Positions 1 through 11,530 of a stretch of 64,000 nt of DNA are shown here, piece after piece; the first letter of the stretch is position 1, and each line of letters starts with the position of its first letter. Below the pieces are notes generated by a model that was not told the origin of the DNA, did no database searches, and worked only from the letters and a program-made list of their open reading frames with translations. The DNA comes from Bromus sterilis (taxonomy: Eukaryota; Streptophyta; Magnoliopsida; Poales; Poaceae), in assembly GCA_950022295.1 (NCBI GenBank), contig OX465599.1, forward strand, positions 5,146,001 to 5,210,000. The letters run 5' to 3'. A program made the translations under genes and the position numbers.

Positions 1-73
1 TACATACAAGTTATCTATCATCGCCCTCATATTCACCGTCCGCTTACTGAGAAGATCGGGCCACCCCATGTCA
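1..73 (+). repeat. 3' tail of the 5' LTR
   Basis: Bases 1-73 repeat 10025-10097 with only a few differences, for example CATGTCA against CATATCA at the very end. This fixes the LTR end in CA and shows that the rest of the 5' LTR lies to the left of the window. Confidence 0.88.
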
Positions 74-76
74 TCT

Positions 77-91
77 TGTTATCAGATTTCC
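77..91 (+). other. Primer binding site, tRNA-iMet-like, degenerate
   Basis: The sequence TTGTTATCAGATTTC starts three bases after the LTR end and resembles the usual plant TGGTATCAGAGC primer site with several mismatches. Its position makes the call; the mismatches fit an old copy. Confidence 0.6.
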
Positions 92-280
92 AGTGTTTCC
101 TCGGTAAGCATCCACCAAATCCATCTATTAGCTCGTTTTTGTTTTCGTCCTATCCAGAAAAAGCCATACAAAAATATTAGGGTTTCTAGTTTTGCCATAA
201 CTTAGATTGCATCGGAGTCATTGTTTTAGTTTGTTGTTTCGTGTGTTCTTCCCGAAATTTTCTTCGCGATGCGACATATT

Positions 281-3200
281 CACTACTAGGGAATAGCCTT
301 ATAGTGGCGCACTGTTTTTGCGTTTAGTGGCGCATTTCAAATGCGCCACTAACGACAAGCCACTAATAAGGCCTTAATAGTGGCGCATTTCAAATGCGCC
401 ACCCCTAAGAATCTTATGCGTGGCGCATTTCGAAATGCGTCACCTATAAGCTCAAATGCGCCACCCATAAGAGTCTTAGGGGTGGCGCATTCGCCACTAT
501 TAAATTTTGAATTTTGAATCTGGATCTGGAAAACAATTTTTTTTTATTTTATTTTTTTTTCTTAATCTCAGGTTAGTATGCTTAATGCCCGATCACTATG
601 CTTAATCTCTGGTCAAACTAACCTCCGTGGTCAAACTTCCCCGAGGGTCACCCATCCTAGCACTACTCCAGCCCAGCACGCTTAACTTCTCGGTTCTATT
701 CAACTCTCACTCCAGCTCACCTAGCAGGCACTTGTTGATATATCTAACATATAAATCCTATTAAACCATGTTGATGTCTAGGACCTTGTTAATGTTCATG
801 GGTGTGCTAAAATTTTCAACATTTTTTTGAAACTTTCTCGATGGGACCATTAGCATATTTTGAACTTTTTAAAAATTTTGATTTTTTTTTTAAAAAAAAT
901 ATTTTTTTTTAATGTTACTATCTAAAATTTTCAATTTTTTTTAACTTCCCGATTTGTCCTCTAGCCTATTTTGAATTTAAAAAAAATAAAAAAATTAATT
1001 TTAAAAAAATTTCAAAAAAAATCTTAGTAGTGGCGCATTTCATACAGAATGCGCCACTACTAAATTCAATTTTTTTTTCAATTCTTTCTCTTTTTTTGGG
1101 CCTCCAGATCTTCAAACGCCCGTAACTTTTTTTCTGTTAGGTTTTTGAGGATTCTAAAAATGTTCAACGGGTTACACCCAGTTGAATTTGGATATAACTT
1201 TTCGAGTAGATGATTTTTCATATAAAAAACTTTTTCATCGGAGGTCGTATGCAAAAGTTAAGCCCATTTTACGTAATTCTCGGGAGATTTTGCAAAAAAA
1301 ATCGAAATTCATATTTGTAATTTTTCCTTACAACTAAACCACATATCATTTGGAAAACTGATTTTCTTTTATTTTTTTGACATTTCTATCATTTTCTTTT
1401 ATTATTTTTCAAATTGAAAAGGCCACATATCATTTGCTATCATTTGAATTTGGATATAACTTTTCGAGTAGATGATTTTTCATATAAAAAACTTTTTCAT
1501 CGAAGGTCGTATGCAAAAGTTAAGCCCATTTTACGTAATTCTCGGGAGATTTTGCAAAAAAAGTCGAAATTCATATTTGTAAATTTTCCTTACAACTAGA
1601 CCACATATCATTTGCTATCATTTGAATTCTTTTGCTACTTTGCTCTCCGTTGTGCTATCATTTGAATTCTTTTGCTACAACTAGACCACATATCATTTGC
1701 TATCATTTGAATTCTTTTGCTACTTTGCTATCATTTTCCTTACATGTGCACTTTACTCTCCGTTGAGGAAAATGCTTTTGCTACTTTGCTGTATTCTTTT
1801 GGAGCCAAACTGGAATAAAATAGATCAATGTTCTGAATCAAAAAACATTCAAAAAAATATGAATCAAAAATTCAGCCCGGCCATGTTTGCAACATCGGTT
1901 CCACTATCCATTGTCGCAGCATTTAGTTGGATCTTTGTCGTGTTTAAGAAGAGTTGGGTTGTCAGGTGATTGCAACGATATATGGTGGAAATCAGTAGTT
2001 TTGAAAATAATAATGAAAGATGATCCTTGGGATTTATTTTTTGAGACAATCATTTCACATGAGATTTTGGCCTCTCGTTTTTTTTACGGGAGATTTTGGC
2101 CTCTCGTTTGTTCAGCACCTCCTGGGTGGGTTCCGCTTCAGTAAATCCAATCATATATAGGCATATAGCATCACTTGATTGTCAGTTTATTTATTTTTCT
2201 TTTGGTCAGAGAATCCTGAACGGTTTTTGTAGAACAGAGAATCCTGAATCTGCTGCTGCTGGGCAGGATGGGCCTCTAGTTCAGACCTGGCTCAGATAAG
2301 GGAACGATGGTGGGCTGCTACAATTGGAGAAAAGAATAGAAAGAGCCTTCCTTTCGTCCCCAAATTTGTTTCATGAAAAATTGTAAAAACATGAAAGAAT
2401 GCTTAGATGTTCATGTGTGTGCAAAATTTAACAGAGAAAGCAAATCTCTAGAGTTCTAGATAAAAAGGCAAAACAAAACAGAGTCTTAAAAAAGCTTCAA
2501 AATATAGACATTTTGAAGCACAATTTTTTTCTCTAGAGCTCTTCGACCGACACATTTCTCAATGAAAATTTGCACACACCTAAAACACTCAAACATTTTT
2601 CATGCTAAGATATTTCAAATTTCATTTAAAGTTTTTTAATGAGAACCATATAAGCTCGGGTGTAGAAAACACAATGCTCATTCAAAACACGGTTAATGCA
2701 TTAGGTTCTCATTCTAGTTATATTTACATGCATTTAGCTACTCCGTTTGGGTTTATTTAGCTCACTTGTACTTTAGGTCAAACTTTTACCATCCTATGAC
2801 TAAATAAATATATGTCGTCTAATAAAAAAAATACTACAAGTTTATATTCAGAATAGATTTCTCATGCTATTATTTCTATGGTATTTAATTTACATTTTAA
2901 TCATTAAAATCGTGGTAGATGATTTGAATTTGGATATAACTTTTCGAGTAGATGATTTTTCATATAAAAAACTTTTTCATCGGAGGTCGTATACAAAAGT
3001 TAAGCCCATTTTACGTAATTCTCGGGAGATTTTGCAAAAAAAAGTCGAAATTCATATTTGTAAATTTTCCTTACAACTAGACCACATATCATTTGGAAAA
3101 CTGATTTTCTTTTATTTTTTTGACATTTCTATCATTTTATTTTATTATTTTTCAAATTGAAAAGGCCACATATATCATTTGCTATCATTTGAATTTGGAT

Positions 3201-3993
3201 ATAACTTTTCGAGTAGATGATTTTTCATATAAAAAACTTTTTCATCGGAGGTCGTATGCAAAAGTTAAGCCCATTTTACGTAATTCTCGGGAGATTTCGC
3301 AAAAAAAGTCGAAATTCATATTTGTAAATTTTCCTTACAACTAGACCACATATCATTTGCTATCATTTGAATTTGGATATAACTTTTCGAGTAGATGATT
3401 TTTCATATAAAAAACTTTTTCATCGGAGGTCGTATGCAAAAGGTAAGACCATTTTACATAATTCTCGGGAGATTTTGCAAAAAAAGTCAAAATTCATATT
3501 TGTAAATTTTCCTTACAACTAGACCACATATCATTTGGAAAACTGATTTTCTTTTTTTTTGACATTTCTATCATTTTCTTTTATTATTTTTCAAATTGAA
3601 AAGGCGGTCCACGGGGGGGGGGTGCATATGGGAATTTTCCCGCCCAGTTTTTTCTTATTAGTGGCGCATATGGGAAATGCGCCACTAATAATTCCTTAGG
3701 GGTGGCGCATTTCCAGAATGCGCCACCCCTAAGCTCTTAGGGGTGGCGCATTTCCAAAATGCGCCACCTATAAGGTTCTTAGGGGTGGCGCATTTCTCCA
3801 AATGCGCCACGTATAAGGGGTTCCAGGGCTGGCCCACTCTTAGGGGTGGCGCATTTTCCAAAATGCGCCACCCCTAAGGAATTATAGGTGGAGCATTTTT
3901 TACCAGTGCGCCACCCCTTACAACATAGTGGCGCATTACATATAAAATGTGTCACTAATAAGTTTTCCATGTATAGCTATTTCCCTAGTAGTG
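281..3993. mobile_element. Non-autonomous CACTA (En/Spm) DNA transposon
   Basis: The left end reads CACTACTAGGGAATAGC and the right end is the inverse, CACTACTAGGGAAATAGC. Both are flanked by the 3-bp duplication ATT (278-280 and 3994-3996), which is diagnostic for CACTA. The subterminal zones (about 297-520 and 3657-3960) are packed with GTGGCGCA/TGCGCCAC motifs, often as facing pairs; these zones in CACTA elements bind the transposase. No transposase frame is visible in the 3.7 kb, so it would need a helper. It sits in the leader of the gypsy element and is therefore younger than it. Confidence 0.95.
1183..3604 (+). repeat. Five copies of a ~180-240 bp internal repeat in the CACTA
   Basis: Near-identical copies begin near 1183, 1442, 2923, 3186 and 3362. 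Each contains GAATTTGGATATAACTTTTC, then CATCGGAGGTCGTATGCAAA (with minor variants), then TTTACGTAATTCTCGGGAG. Copies 1-2 and 3-5 form two direct-repeat blocks separated by about 1.3 kb of unrelated sequence. Copies 1, 3 and 5 carry a longer tail (GACATTTCTATCATTTT) than copies 2 and 4. Short open frames through these repeats are translations of the repeat and not genes. Confidence 0.85.
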
Positions 3994-4529
3994 ATTGTGG
4001 CCTAAAGAGAAAAGTACTGGAGCAAAATCAAAATTACTGTAGCAGTACTGTAGCAATTTCGTCCAGTTTGGAATAGTGTCAGAAAAATCAAAAAAAAAGA
4101 AGAGAGAAAAGTTTCAAAAAAAAACAGAGAAAGAAGTGTGATCAAAAAGAGTTATCCAAGAGTGCAAAGAGATATACAAGTGCTAGAAAGGACATATCAT
4201 AGTGGTGATCTTTTGAGAGGCCTGTCTTTCGTTTGTCTCCACTGTGTGAGTTTTTCTTTGGGTTTGTATCACACGATCAGCACTAGGACTTGACTTCGGT
4301 GTCGTTAGGGTACCATACCTATAGCTCCACCACATATATCCTGCTTTGTCGTGTGTTCACTCTTTTACTCGGGTATTCACTTCATCACATCTGTGCACTA
4401 GTCCTCCATCCGAACGGGTACGCATTACTATTCACTTTGGAACGGTAAGATTCACCTTTTCTTGTCAGTTTTGAGTGAGTTGTGAGTGTCCACCAAAGGA
4501 TTTTGTTTTAGTGCACTAACCTACTAATC

Positions 4530-5900
4530 ATGTCTCAAAGTGGTTTTGATGTGATGCAGAAACAGGACAAGGATGCGACAGTTACATGGGAGGCATATGA
4601 AGGTCTCCGTGATCACTTGACTGGGATGTTTACTAAATCCGCTGATGCGATTGATACAAATGTTCAAGCGGTCCAACTGAAAGTGGACGCGGCTGAAGCT
4701 GCAGTCACCACTATGCAACAACAACTTGCTGCCATACAGCAGAGCCTAAAACAAATGACAACATCTGTCACGGGCATCCAAGAAGCTATTGTACAACGTC
4801 AACCTGACGCTCATGAAGATGATGGTAGTGTCCATGGTGACAATGCTGATTTGAGGGGCAATCAGGGCCGCGGGCGTGGTGTTCCAAGTCTGGTTCGCCA
4901 ACCTCCACTTGGTTTTGGTGCGCGCCGTCTACCCATTCAGGAAGAAGATATCTTGAACAAGCCCAAGTTTAACATCCCCAAATTTTAAGGTTCCACGGAT
5001 GTGGAAGAGTACCTCACATGGGAGCTTAAGATGGAAAAATTATGGCGTTTGCATGATTATTCGGAGGACAAGAAGATCAAGATTGCTTCTTCCGAGTTTG
5101 ACGGTTATGCCTTGCGTTGGTGGGAGAGTGTGTTGACCGAGATACAAGAAACCGATGGGCAGCCTATTCGTACATGGCGTGACATGAAGGCGACCATGAA
5201 AGCTCGGTTTGTTCCCACTAATTACTTACGGATAGTTTTTGATAAATTGCAACAATTGAAGCAAGGTACTATGTTCGTTGATGCATATTATATGGAGATG
5301 GAGATGTTGCTGCAACGTGCACGAGTCCGTGAAGAAGTTGAGATGACTATGCAACGTTTTCTCCATGGGCTGAAATTTAACATCAAGAGTATTGTGCGGC
5401 ATCACCAATACTATAATATGAATGATTTATTGCATCTTGCAAGGGAGGCTGAATCCCAGCTTGCAAAAGAGGCACAACTGAAGTCAAGATACTCCACATC
5501 TAGCAGATTTTCTCCAAGGACACCGTCTGCCGCGCCTATGGAGAATTATGGTGCCAATACTCGAGCTTCTTCTTCAGTTTCTAAACCAGCCTCCAATGGT
5601 TCTATGGCCAAGAAGCCAGCGGCTCCTGCCACTAGTGCACGCTCCAACATGTCTACAGCTCGCAATCGCGAGATCACTTGTCATGCTTGCGGTAATCCGG
5701 GTCACTTCAAGAGAGATTTCCCGAACAAAAAGGTCATGTTTGTGAATGAAGAAACCGGCGAGTATGAAACTGGTGATGATGAATATCCTTCCGCATTCGA
5801 TGACGAGGGATATCATAGTGAAGAAGGCATGGATGCTTTTCCGTCACATGATCCTACCATTGTTGTGTCACAACGTGCTCTTACAGTGCAGCCACATGCT
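4530..5900 (+). pseudogene. Gag region of the Ty3/gypsy element, broken
   Basis: The gag frame starts at 4530 (MSQSGFDVMQ) and is cut by an in-frame TAA at 4986-4988; the same frame continues afterwards. The core (WRDMKATMKARF, near 5174) is the retrotransposon gag fold that packs element RNA into virus-like particles in the cytoplasm. The zinc knuckle at 5679-5720 reads CHACGNPGHFKRDF: the final cysteine of the CCHC pattern is replaced by phenylalanine, so RNA binding should fail. A coiled-coil-like stretch (AVQLKVDAAEAAVTTMQQQ) lies in the N-terminal part. Confidence 0.85.
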
Positions 5901-5929
5901 GATTCTCAGCGCTGTAATTTGTTCCAAAC

Positions 5930-7774
5930 CAAGGCGCTCGTTGGCCCCAACAAAGCTTGCAAAGTGATTATTTATGGAGGTAGCTGCCGCAACCTCGCAA
6001 GCAAGGAGTTATGTGCCAAGCTAAATCTGAAATACTTACCTCATCTGAATCCTTATTATGTCCAGTGGTTGAGTGACAGTGGTGAGATGAAGGTGAATCA
6101 CATGGTGCGCGTAAATTTTGAGATAGGCCTATACAAGGATTCCATCGATTTTGATGTGGTGCCTATGACAGTTTGCCATCTTTTATTGGGTCGGCCGTGG
6201 TTATATGATCGTCATGTGCAACACAATGGCCGAGCCAATACATATCATTTGGAGTTCAAGGGCAAGAAAGTTAATCTCCATCCTATGTCCCCACAGCAAA
6301 TTGTGCATGAGTCTCGTCAGAAGGTAGAGGTGAATTTAGAACCTACACGAGAGAACAATGTAATCGCTGTGAGAGATACTATAACGAAAAGTGCGAGAGA
6401 GCCTAGTTTGCTTACATTAGCCACCAAAGAAGACATGAGAGAATTTAGTGCGGATCCTACAGCCATACCTCTTGTCCTCATGTATAAAGGCGAGGTTTTG
6501 GTTTCTAATGATAACGATCCTATTTCTCCTGGTTTGTCTAATGTTTTGCAGGATTATGATGATGTGTTTCCGGCGGAGGTTCCAGCAGGATTACCACCCT
6601 TGCGTGGTATTGAGCACCAAATTGATCTTATTCCAGGTGCTACACTTCCCAACCGGGCACCATATAGGACCAATCCCCAAGAGACGAAGGAATTCAGCAA
6701 CAAGTACAAGCGCTTCTGGATAAAGGGTATATTCGTGTCAGCCTTAGCCCTTGTGCTGTTCCTGTTATTTTGGTTCCTAAGAAAGATGGTACATGGCGTA
6801 TGTGCGTAGATTGTAGAGCTATAAATAATATTACTATTAGATATCGCCATCCTATTCCACGTTTAGAGGATATGCTTGATGAATTGAGTGGTGCTGCTAT
6901 TTTCTCTAAAATTGATTTGCGTAGTGGATACCATCAAATTAGGATGAAAGAAGGGGATGAATGGAAAACTGGTTTCAAAACTAAGTTCGGATTATACGAG
7001 TGGTTAGTTATACCTTTTGGTCTTACTAATGCTCCTAGTACTTTCATGAGATTAATGAACCATGTTTTGCGCGAGTTTATTGGACATTTTGTGGTTGTGT
7101 ATTTTGATGATATATTTATTTACAGCCGCAATGAATTTGAACATGCTGATCTTAATGGACAAGTTTTGTAAGTGTTGCGTGATGCTAGATTATATGCTAA
7201 TCTTGAGAAGTGCACATTTGCAAAAGATAAGGTCATATTTTTGGGATATGTTGTATCTAAGCATGGGGTAGAAGTAGATTCTTCTAAAATTGAAGCAATT
7301 CAAAATTGGCCGACTCCCATGAATGTTAGTCAAGTACGAAGTTTTCACGGATTAGCTGGTTTTTATCGACGTTTCGTGAAATACTTTAGTACTATTGCTG
7401 CACCGTTGAATGAATTGACTAAGAAAGGTGTGCCTTTTGTTTGGGGCGTTGCCCAAGATTTTGCATTTGATGAGTTGAAACGTTTGCTTACTTCTGCACC
7501 ATTACTTGCATTACCAGATTTTACTAAGCAATTTGAAGTTGAATGTGATGCTAGTGGTATAGGCATTGGTGGTGTGTTGATGCAAGAAGGTAGACCTATT
7601 GCTTATTTCAGTGAGAAAATTTCTGGTGCTAGATTAAATTATCCTGTTTATGATAATGAATTGTATGCACTTGTTAGAGTTCTTGAAGTTTGGCAACATT
7701 ACTTGTGGCCAAAAGAATTTATCATACATTCTGATCATGAAGATTTGAAATACTTGAAGACGCAATCTAGCTAA
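5930..7774 (+). pseudogene. Protease, reverse transcriptase and RNase H of the Ty3/gypsy element, broken
   Basis: The aspartic protease starts near 5955; where the family has the catalytic aspartate (D-G/S/T-G) this copy has tyrosine (TAT, 5973-5975; IIYGGSC). The frame shifts by one base near 6690, just before the RT palm. RT motifs follow: VPKKDGTWRMCVDCRAIN, PFGLTNAPSTF, and the catalytic YFDD at 7100-7111. An in-frame TAA lies at 7169-7171. RNase H is recognised from FEVECDASGIGIGG (near 7530) and IIHSDHEDLKYL; a small deletion near 7772 puts a stop at 7772-7774. A further one-base shift in a T run near 7796 separates it from integrase. Confidence 0.85.
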
Positions 7775-7779
7775 ATGGG

Positions 7780-9573
7780 TTGAGTTCATTGAGTCTTTTT
7801 CCTTACATCATCAAATATAAGAAAGGGAAAGATAATGTTGTTGCTGATGCTCTCTCTAGGAAGAACATGTTATTGACACATCTTGATGTTAAAATTCCTG
7901 GATTAGAGAGTTTGTGTGATTTATATGCAACTGATCATGATTTTGCTGAACCATATCGTTTGTGTTTGCTTCGGAATGCATGGGATAAGTTCCACATCCA
8001 TGATAGATTTTTGTTTCGAGCTAACAAACTTTGTGTTCCAGAATCTTCTGTGCGTTTGCTCTTGTTGCAGGAATCACATGCAGGAGGATTGATGGGTCAC
8101 TTTGGGCGTGAGAAGACATTACTCATGCTTGCTGATAATCTTTATTGGCCCAGGATGAGGCGTGATGTGGACAGGTTTGTTCGACGCTGCATTGTATGCA
8201 ACACATCCAAGTCCAAGCTGAAGCCTCATGGTTTGTATACTCCACTATCGGCTCCTACCACAACTTGGGAAGATATTAGTATGGACTTTGTGTTAGGATT
8301 GCCACGCACTAAATATGGTCATGATAGTATATTTTCGGTAGTGGATAGATTTTCTAAGATGGCACATTTTATTGCATGCCATAAGAGCGACGATGCGTCG
8401 CATGTTGCTAACCTATTTTCTAGGGAGATTGTACGCTTGCATGGAGTGCCCAAGACAATTGTTTCTGACCGTGATGTGAAGTTTGTGAGCTACTTCTGGA
8501 AGACACTTTGGGGAAAGTTGGGGACAAAGTTGATGTTCAGCACTACATGTCATCCCCAAACTGATGGTCAAACGGAGGTGGTCAATAGAACATTGTCACA
8601 ATTGCTGCGAGCTATGATCAAGAAAAATCTGCGCGAATGGGAGGAGTGTTTGCCACATGTGGAGTTTGCTTATAACAGGGCAGTACACACTACTACCCAG
8701 CTTTGTCCTTTTGAGGTGGTGTATGGTTTTAAGCCTATTACGCCATTTGATTTGCTGCCTCTTCCATTGCAGGAACGAGTTAATATGGAGGCATCAAAAA
8801 GAGCAGATTATGTAAAGAAGATTCATGAGAAGACTCGAGAGGCGATTGAGAAGCAAGGCAAGAACGTTGCTGCTGCAAGGAACCAGTCACGGAAGCAAGT
8901 TCTTTTTCAGCCTGGAGATATGGTTTGGGTGCATCTGCGCAAGGACAGATTTCCAGAGTTGCGGAATTCCAAGTTGAAGCCACGTGGTGCTGGTCCTTAC
9001 AAGGTGTTAGCCAAGATCAATGACAATGCCTACTCGATTGATATTCCCATTGCTGAGTTTGGTGGTGCTAGCAACAGTTTCAACGTTGCTGATTTGTCAC
9101 CATACATGGGAGATGACCTTGGAGCGTCGAGGTCGACGCCTTTTGAAGGCGGGGGGGGGGGAGATGATGAGGACATCCCTACTAACAACACATCTTTAGT
9201 TCGTCATGAAGAACAAGTTGATTCTACAAGGAAGAAGGATGATGACATCAGAATTGGACCTATTACAAGAGCTCGTGCAAAGTTGATAGAACAACAGGTG
9301 AATTCGCTCTTAGTTGATTCTAACATGTTATACAATGAGAATTTTATACTGCCTAAATCTTTGTATGTTTGCATAATCAGGTATCATGACGAAGACGAGG
9401 ATCCAGAAGGAGGAGAAGATGAGACATGCTCCAACTTTCGGACGTCCGACCCATTTCGGACGTCCGACATCAGCGAGAAGGATGGCGACCTCCGTATCCA
9501 GAAGACCTCCAAAACCGAAGAAGGATTTCCGACAGGATTCGGACGTCCGACGCATCGAACGTCCGACATATGA
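7780..9573 (+). pseudogene. Integrase of the Ty3/gypsy element
   Basis: This is the longest open part of pol (597 codons). The HHCC zinc-binding domain is seen at about 8068-8206 (HAGGLMGH, CIVC). The DDE catalytic core has Asp in MDF (8284-8286), Asp in SDRD (8467-8469) and Glu in TEVVNR (8575-8577). The C-terminal part has the GPYKVL and FNVADLSPY motifs common to plant Ty3 elements, then an acidic tail. The frame runs about 150 bases into the 3' LTR, where repeats of the LTR are read as RTSD. Catalytic residues look intact, but there is no intact upstream frame to supply it. Confidence 0.85.
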
Positions 9574-10097
9574 CGGACGTCCGACATGAAGGTCCTCGAG
9601 AAGAACTCCCAATCCAGGACACCTCACCGCCAGAGTCGGATTTCCGACACGTTTTGGACGTCCGACGTGACGGACGTCCGAAACTGCCTGCGCGCAGATC
9701 AGACGGGCTGCGGCCCTTGTATCCCCCTAGCTTATAAATACCCAGCTCCCACGAGTTTTAGGGTCAGACCACGTTTAGATAAACCCTAGTTCTTGAGAAT
9801 AGCTCCAAGATTTCATCTTGAATCATATACTTCAATTCGTATCGATCTGAAGTGTTGCTACTGCAAGTTTTGTGTGATCTGTTGTTCCACTGGGAATTAG
9901 TAGATAACAAATTACCGTCTCGTGGTCGACGGCTACGTTGCGCAAGTGTGTGAAGTTGTGAATATCCAAAGGGTAGAGAGCTGTCGCATTGGCAACAGGG
10001 ATCTAGCGAGGAGAGTTCATCGGCTACATACAAGTTATCTATCATCGCCTTCATATTCACCGTCCGCTTACTGAGAAGATCGGGCCACCCCATATCA
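9420..10097 (+). repeat. 3' LTR of the Ty3/gypsy element
   Basis: The left boundary is inferred from the purine tract followed by TGAGAC; the right boundary is shown by identity with bases 1-73. The length is about 678 bp, with TGA/TCA ends. It contains a TATA box (TATAAATA, 9733-9740) and, upstream of it, seven CGGACGTCCG-type palindromes. Confidence 0.8.
9438..9740 (+). promoter_or_regulatory. LTR promoter: GACGTC palindrome cluster plus TATA box
   Basis: Five perfect CGGACGTCCG palindromes start at 9439, 9457, 9540, 9574 and 9672; one-mismatch copies lie at 9555 and 9655. GACGTC is the C-box type core recognised by plant bZIP factors. The cluster ends about 50 bp before a clear TATAAATA, so it sits where U3 enhancers of LTR promoters normally lie. 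Binding is inferred, not shown. Confidence 0.6.
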
Positions 10098-10200
10098 CAG
10101 TCGGTGGGTCCCATCTAGTTTCCAAGACGCTGACATCATGGGCCCAGCATGTAGAGAATTTCAATTGTAACTTGGGGGCCAGTCTATAAGACCCTGATGC

Positions 10201-11170
10201 TAACTCTCGTTGGTTACCCCAAGTGGAAGGCTGGATGTAGTGTAGCAGCAAGATTTCCCTTGGCAAATATACCAAGGTTGAAAAGATAGTCTCCCGTAGG
10301 ACTCCGAGGTCGACAAGTACGTGGTAAAGTGAACAATGACGCCGAGGTTGATTACTTCACCTGGACCTGCACACACAACAAATAACTTTGCTCCCAACGA
10401 GTACAGAGAGGTTGTCAATCTCTCTGGCCTTGCTGTTTACAAAGGATCAACGCAACAGATAATAGGTAGTAATAATTGTGATTGGAAAGTAAAAGAAAGA
10501 AATAAATTGAGCGTGTAAACAGTGATAGAAATATGGATCGGGGTCCCATGATGTTCACAAGTGATGTCTCTCTCTCAAAAGACGATAAAACTGCTATGCG
10601 GGGTAAATAAATCACAGCTGGGCACTTGATAGGATTACGGGCGCAAACCAATGCTAACTATGCTACAAAGAAAGGAAGATGCTCAAAAGCATGGGCAGTA
10701 CGCCAAAATAAGTAGACCGAAATCCATCTGCATCTACTACTAATCATCCACCTTGAGATATCTATCCAGAACATCTCGCTGGTATTAAGTTGCGAGCCCC
10801 ACCCAAAGTGTAAACCCAAAGCAACAGATAACTACATTAAAAGAACTTTGCGTAAAGTAAACAATCCTTGCAACCATGGTTAGAAGCAACATTGTTTTCC
10901 CCCTTGTGGCAACAACACATCCCCTAGGCTCATGTTGTTGTCACTCAAGCTAGTCATCGGGGGGCATGAACCCACAATCAAGCATAACGCTCCCTCTTTG
11001 GAGTCACTACCTACTACTTGGCCAAAGCAATAAACAGCAACGGAGAACATGCAAGAACTACTCAAGAACTAAAATATAAAAGATAAGAACTAAATATATT
11101 ACTCAATCACAATCTGAACATAGTCTCATAATCCATCAGATCCCAGCACACTCAACATAGTGATGGTACG
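10201..11170 (-). mobile_element. Truncated LTR of the Athila-like family (minus)
   Basis: Read on the minus strand this matches the LTR at 39195-40826, from the 3' end (CTTCCACTTGGGGTAACCAA) inward to the segment GGATTATGAGACTATG. The U3 part is absent. No internal domain is attached. The 100 bases before it (10098-10200) show nothing recognisable. Confidence 0.8.
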
Positions 11171-11174
11171 ATTT

Positions 11175-11530
11175 AACGCCCCCTCGTTGGTTACCCAAAG
11201 TGGAAGGTTGAGATGTAGATATCAGCAATTTTCCTTAGCGAAGATGCTAAGGTAGAGTATCGAACCAGTAGGACTCCAACAGATACAATAAGGTGGTAAA
11301 GTGAACAATGGCGTCGTTCACAACCGAGGTTGCTTACTTTACCTAGACCTGCACACACAGCAAATAACTTTGCTCCCAACGAGTGCAGAGGAGTTGTCAA
11401 TTCCTCCGGCCTTGTTGTTTACAAAGGATAAAAACGCACGGGATAATAATGATAGTGATAGCAACGGAAAAGTAAATAAAGCAGTTAATAATAGCGGGTG
11501 TAAATAGTATTGGAAATAATAGCTTCGGGT
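11175..11530 (-). mobile_element. Second truncated LTR of the same family (minus)
   Basis: The LTR 3' end (again CTTGGGTAACC-type on the minus strand) recurs directly after the first fragment and extends about 350 bp. The two fragments lie in the same orientation and differ clearly in sequence, so they come from different insertions or an old rearrangement. Confidence 0.7.

Larger units (their letters stand above)
74..4529 (+). other. Ty3/gypsy 5' leader, interrupted
   Basis: Outside the CACTA insertion, the leader occupies 74-280 and 3997-4529. No conserved coding sequence is visible. The second part leads straight into the gag start at 4530. Removing the CACTA and one ATT copy gives a leader of about 0.74 kb, a normal size. 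Confidence 0.75.
1..10097 (+). mobile_element. Ty3/gypsy LTR retrotransposon, left end outside window
   Basis: The first 73 bases match 10025-10097 almost exactly, so they are the tail of the 5' LTR and the start of the internal region lies at 74. A tRNA-Met-like primer site follows at once (TGTTATCAGATTT, degenerate). The gene order gag, protease, RT, RNase H, integrase is that of Ty3/gypsy. The 3' LTR runs from about 9420 to 10097 (TGAGAC...ATATCA) after a purine tract (GAAGGAGGAGAAGA). The open frame continues into the 3' LTR, as happens in some chromoviruses such as CRM, but I cannot assign a clade. The leader is split by a CACTA transposon. All coding parts carry stops or frameshifts, so the copy is dead. 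The 5' target duplication cannot be seen. Confidence 0.9.

Noticed and set aside
1414..3344. Several short frames reading NLDITFRVDDFSYKKLFHRR
   Set aside because: They are translations of the direct repeats inside the CACTA element; no start context, no family, and the repeats alternate in frame.
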